From assembly GCA_017511605.1 (NCBI GenBank), contig JAFWJL010000002.1:124001-188000 (forward strand): a DNA stretch of 64,000 nt, read 5' to 3'. Within the stretch, counting starts at the first letter, position 1; the number at the start of each line of letters is the position of its first letter. Shown here one piece after another: positions 63,091 through 64,000 of the stretch. Below the pieces are notes generated by a model. It had not been told where the DNA came from. It searched no databases and saw nothing but the letters and a program-made list of their open reading frames with translations. Position numbers and translations under genes: made by a program. The DNA comes from Bacilli bacterium (GTDB lineage: Bacteria > Bacillota_I > Bacilli_A > RF39 > UBA660).

Positions 63091-63148
63091 TATGTGAAAC
63101 ATTTTTAACATTTTTTATCAATTTTGTTTCACATAATTGTTTCACATA
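63091..63148 (-). promoter_or_regulatory. Triple 11-bp element upstream of the Fic gene
   Basis: The 11-bp word TATGTGAAACA occurs once forward (63091-63101) and as its complement twice (63125-63135 and 63138-63148, 13 bp apart). The nearest Fic -10 (TATAAT on the minus strand) is about 20 bp downstream, so a repressor or activator site overlapping the -35 is likely. Confidence 0.5.
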
Positions 63149-63169
63149 AAAAGGAGCTATACTCCTTTT
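63149..63169 (-). terminator. Terminator of the sirtuin gene
   Basis: An 8-bp perfect stem (63149-63156 with 63162-63169) with the stop codon in the loop ctata. Confidence 0.75.
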
Positions 63170-63918
63170 CTATATTCCTTAATTTTTTGAGCAACTTCCA
63201 TAATATCGCCATCATACTTATAATCAGCAAAATAATCATAATCAGTTGCACCTTTATTAACTATAAATAATTTTTTATGTCTTCCCATATAAGTTTTCTT
63301 TTCCCCTATAAAATCACGAACTAGATTAGCAGCAGGATCAACATCTAATTCTGTGCCTAAAACCAATACACTATTACTATATCTAATCATATTTCTAGAA
63401 ATGTTCAATAAATAAGGATCTAGTTCTTCTCCATATAATATTATATCTGGACGTATTAATCCCCCACAACTACATTTTGGAACAATATCCATTCCAATAA
63501 TATCATTTAACGAATAATTTCTATTACAACTCATACAATGAAATTTGCGGGCATTTCCATGTAATTCTATTACTTCTTTTGATCCAGCAGCAGTATCTAA
63601 TCCATCAATATTTTGCGTCAATATAGATCTAACTACACCCTCTTTTTGAAGCTCTGCAATTACCTCATGCATCAAATTAGGTTTGACATTTTCATTAATT
63701 AAATATTTTCTAAAAAATTTATAAAACTTTAATGGATTTTCTTCCAAATATTTATGTGAAAGAATCTCTCTACCGTCTACTTTTTCTTTGTATAAACCAT
63801 TTTCTCCATTAAAATCTCTTATTCCACTGGCTGTAGAAAGACCAGCTCCAGTAAAAAATGTCATACCTTTTTTGTCTATACACTCAATAAGTGCTTTCAC
63901 AAATTCATCAATATTCAC
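63157..63918 (-). CDS. cobB: SIR2-family NAD-dependent protein deacylase
   Basis: 253 residues. It removes acyl groups from protein lysines using NAD. The NAD-binding start FFTGAGLSTASGIRDF, LTQNIDGLDTAAG, catalytic His in ELHGNARKF and four zinc Cys (CMSC, CSC) are in place, and ILYGEEL follows. The start is GTG at 63918 after AGGAG; the longest frame begins at an ATG that is part of the promoter -10, so that start is excluded. Confidence 0.93.
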   Translation of the reverse strand: MNIDEFVKALIECIDKKGMTFFTGAGLSTASGIRDFNGENGLYKEKVDGREILSHKYLEENPLKFYKFFRKYLINENVKPNLMHEVIAELQKEGVVRSILTQNIDGLDTAAGSKEVIELHGNARKFHCMSCNRNYSLNDIIGMDIVPKCSCGGLIRPDIILYGEELDPYLLNISRNMIRYSNSVLVLGTELDVDPAANLVRDFIGEKKTYMGRHKKLFIVNKGATDYDYFADYKYDGDIMEVAQKIKEYRKGV

Positions 63919-63940
63919 AGTATCAGCTCCTATATGAAGC

Positions 63941-63949
63941 ATTATAACA
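63941..63949 (-). promoter_or_regulatory. Extended -10 of the sirtuin gene
   Basis: TGTTATAAT ends 23 nt before the GTG start at 63918 and includes the first two bases of an in-frame ATG, showing that this ATG is not used. Confidence 0.55.
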
Positions 63950-63950
63950 T

Positions 63951-63974
63951 AAAAAGGAGATTACTCTCCTTTTT
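63951..63974 (-). terminator. Terminator at the right edge
   Basis: A 10-bp perfect stem (63951-63960 with 63965-63974), loop ttac, T-run on the minus strand. The loop would hold the stop of a gene entering from the right. Confidence 0.7.
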
Positions 63975-64000
63975 TATCATTTTTTTCTGATATATCATAG
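63961..64000 (-). CDS. C-terminal end of a gene entering from the right (incomplete)
   Basis: On the minus strand one frame reads YDISEKNDKKGE and stops with TAA in the terminator loop, the arrangement seen at ssb and elsewhere in this window. Thirteen codons are too few to identify the product. Confidence 0.35.
   Translation of the reverse strand, partial: YDISEKNDKKGE

Noticed and set aside
51212..63918. HerA plus SIR2 as a HerA-SIR2 defense pair
   Set aside because: The two genes are about 10 kb apart, and the sirtuin has the zinc site and motifs of an ordinary CobB-type deacylase and not a defense NADase.
63919..63942. ATG start eight codons upstream for the sirtuin
   Set aside because: This ATG overlaps the -10 TATAAT of its own promoter and would not be in the transcript; the GTG at 63918 has a good ribosome-binding site.
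1..64000. CRISPR arrays, insertion sequences, prophage or attachment sites
   Set aside because: No array of regularly spaced identical repeats, no transposase or integrase gene and no phage structural genes were seen.

Overview
The window is very AT-rich DNA packed with short-spaced genes, most of them on the minus strand. It reads as a chromosome segment of a low-GC Gram-positive bacterium of the Bacilli, probably one of the gut-type, streamlined, Mollicutes-related lineages. The evidence is the Bacillus-like gene blocks (rlmN-prpC-prkC-rsgA-rpe; uppS-cdsA-rseP; rpsP-khpA; miaB-ricA-cotE; ftsY-ylxM-ffh), a T-box leader ahead of serS, RNase J plus RNase Y, sortase, and SpoVS. TGA is used as a stop (prpC ends in TGA overlapping the GTG start of prkC; fmt ends in an ATGA overlap), so this is the standard bacterial code and not the mycoplasma code. 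The exact lineage cannot be fixed from the sequence alone.

Layout. 1-5.5 kb: an incomplete cysteine-repeat surface protein, tex, a secreted 3D-domain protein and a membrane protein. 5.5-16 kb: translation, signalling and replication genes (rpe, rsgA, prkC, prpC, rlmN, fmt, priA) with two unknown membrane proteins. 15.9-19.1 kb: envelope lipid genes and rpsP-khpA. 19.1-23.6 kb: a polytopic membrane protein, cotE, a phospholipase-C-like protein, ricA and miaB. 23.6-29.7 kb: ankyrin-like, SPFH and zinc-ribbon proteins, the T-box/serS operon and spoVS. 29.8-36.8 kb: a cell-wall island with a VanW-like protein, a degenerate-looking SGNH protein, two D,D-carboxypeptidases, and a sortase with a thioester adhesin. 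36.8-48.7 kb: pyrimidine salvage, ssb, sufS/sufU, unknown proteins, a HIT protein, two 29-residue YjcZ-like microproteins, prsA, recX and rpoZ. 48.8-55 kb: a CotD-like protein, an autoregulated XRE module, and the SRP genes ffh/ftsY/ylxM with a HerA-type ATPase. 55-64 kb: a coiled-coil phosphoesterase, RNase J, RNase Y, murE, a Fic protein and a sirtuin.

How the genes work together. PrkC/PrpC form a kinase-phosphatase pair that senses the wall. MurE, UppS, the carboxypeptidases, the 3D protein and VanW build or trim peptidoglycan. The sortase probably anchors the thioester adhesin beside it. RNase Y, RicA and RNase J belong to RNA turnover. Four loci (cotE, spoVS, a CotD-like gene and the YjcZ-like pair) are endospore genes, which suggests that this compact genome retains spore formation.

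Most genes end in a perfect AT-rich hairpin with a T-run, and the stop codon often lies inside the hairpin. The only stretch of more than 300 bases lacking a long gene (45009-45346) holds the two YjcZ-like microgenes, their promoter and the divergent prsA promoter. I saw no tRNA, rRNA, insertion sequence, CRISPR array, prophage or origin.
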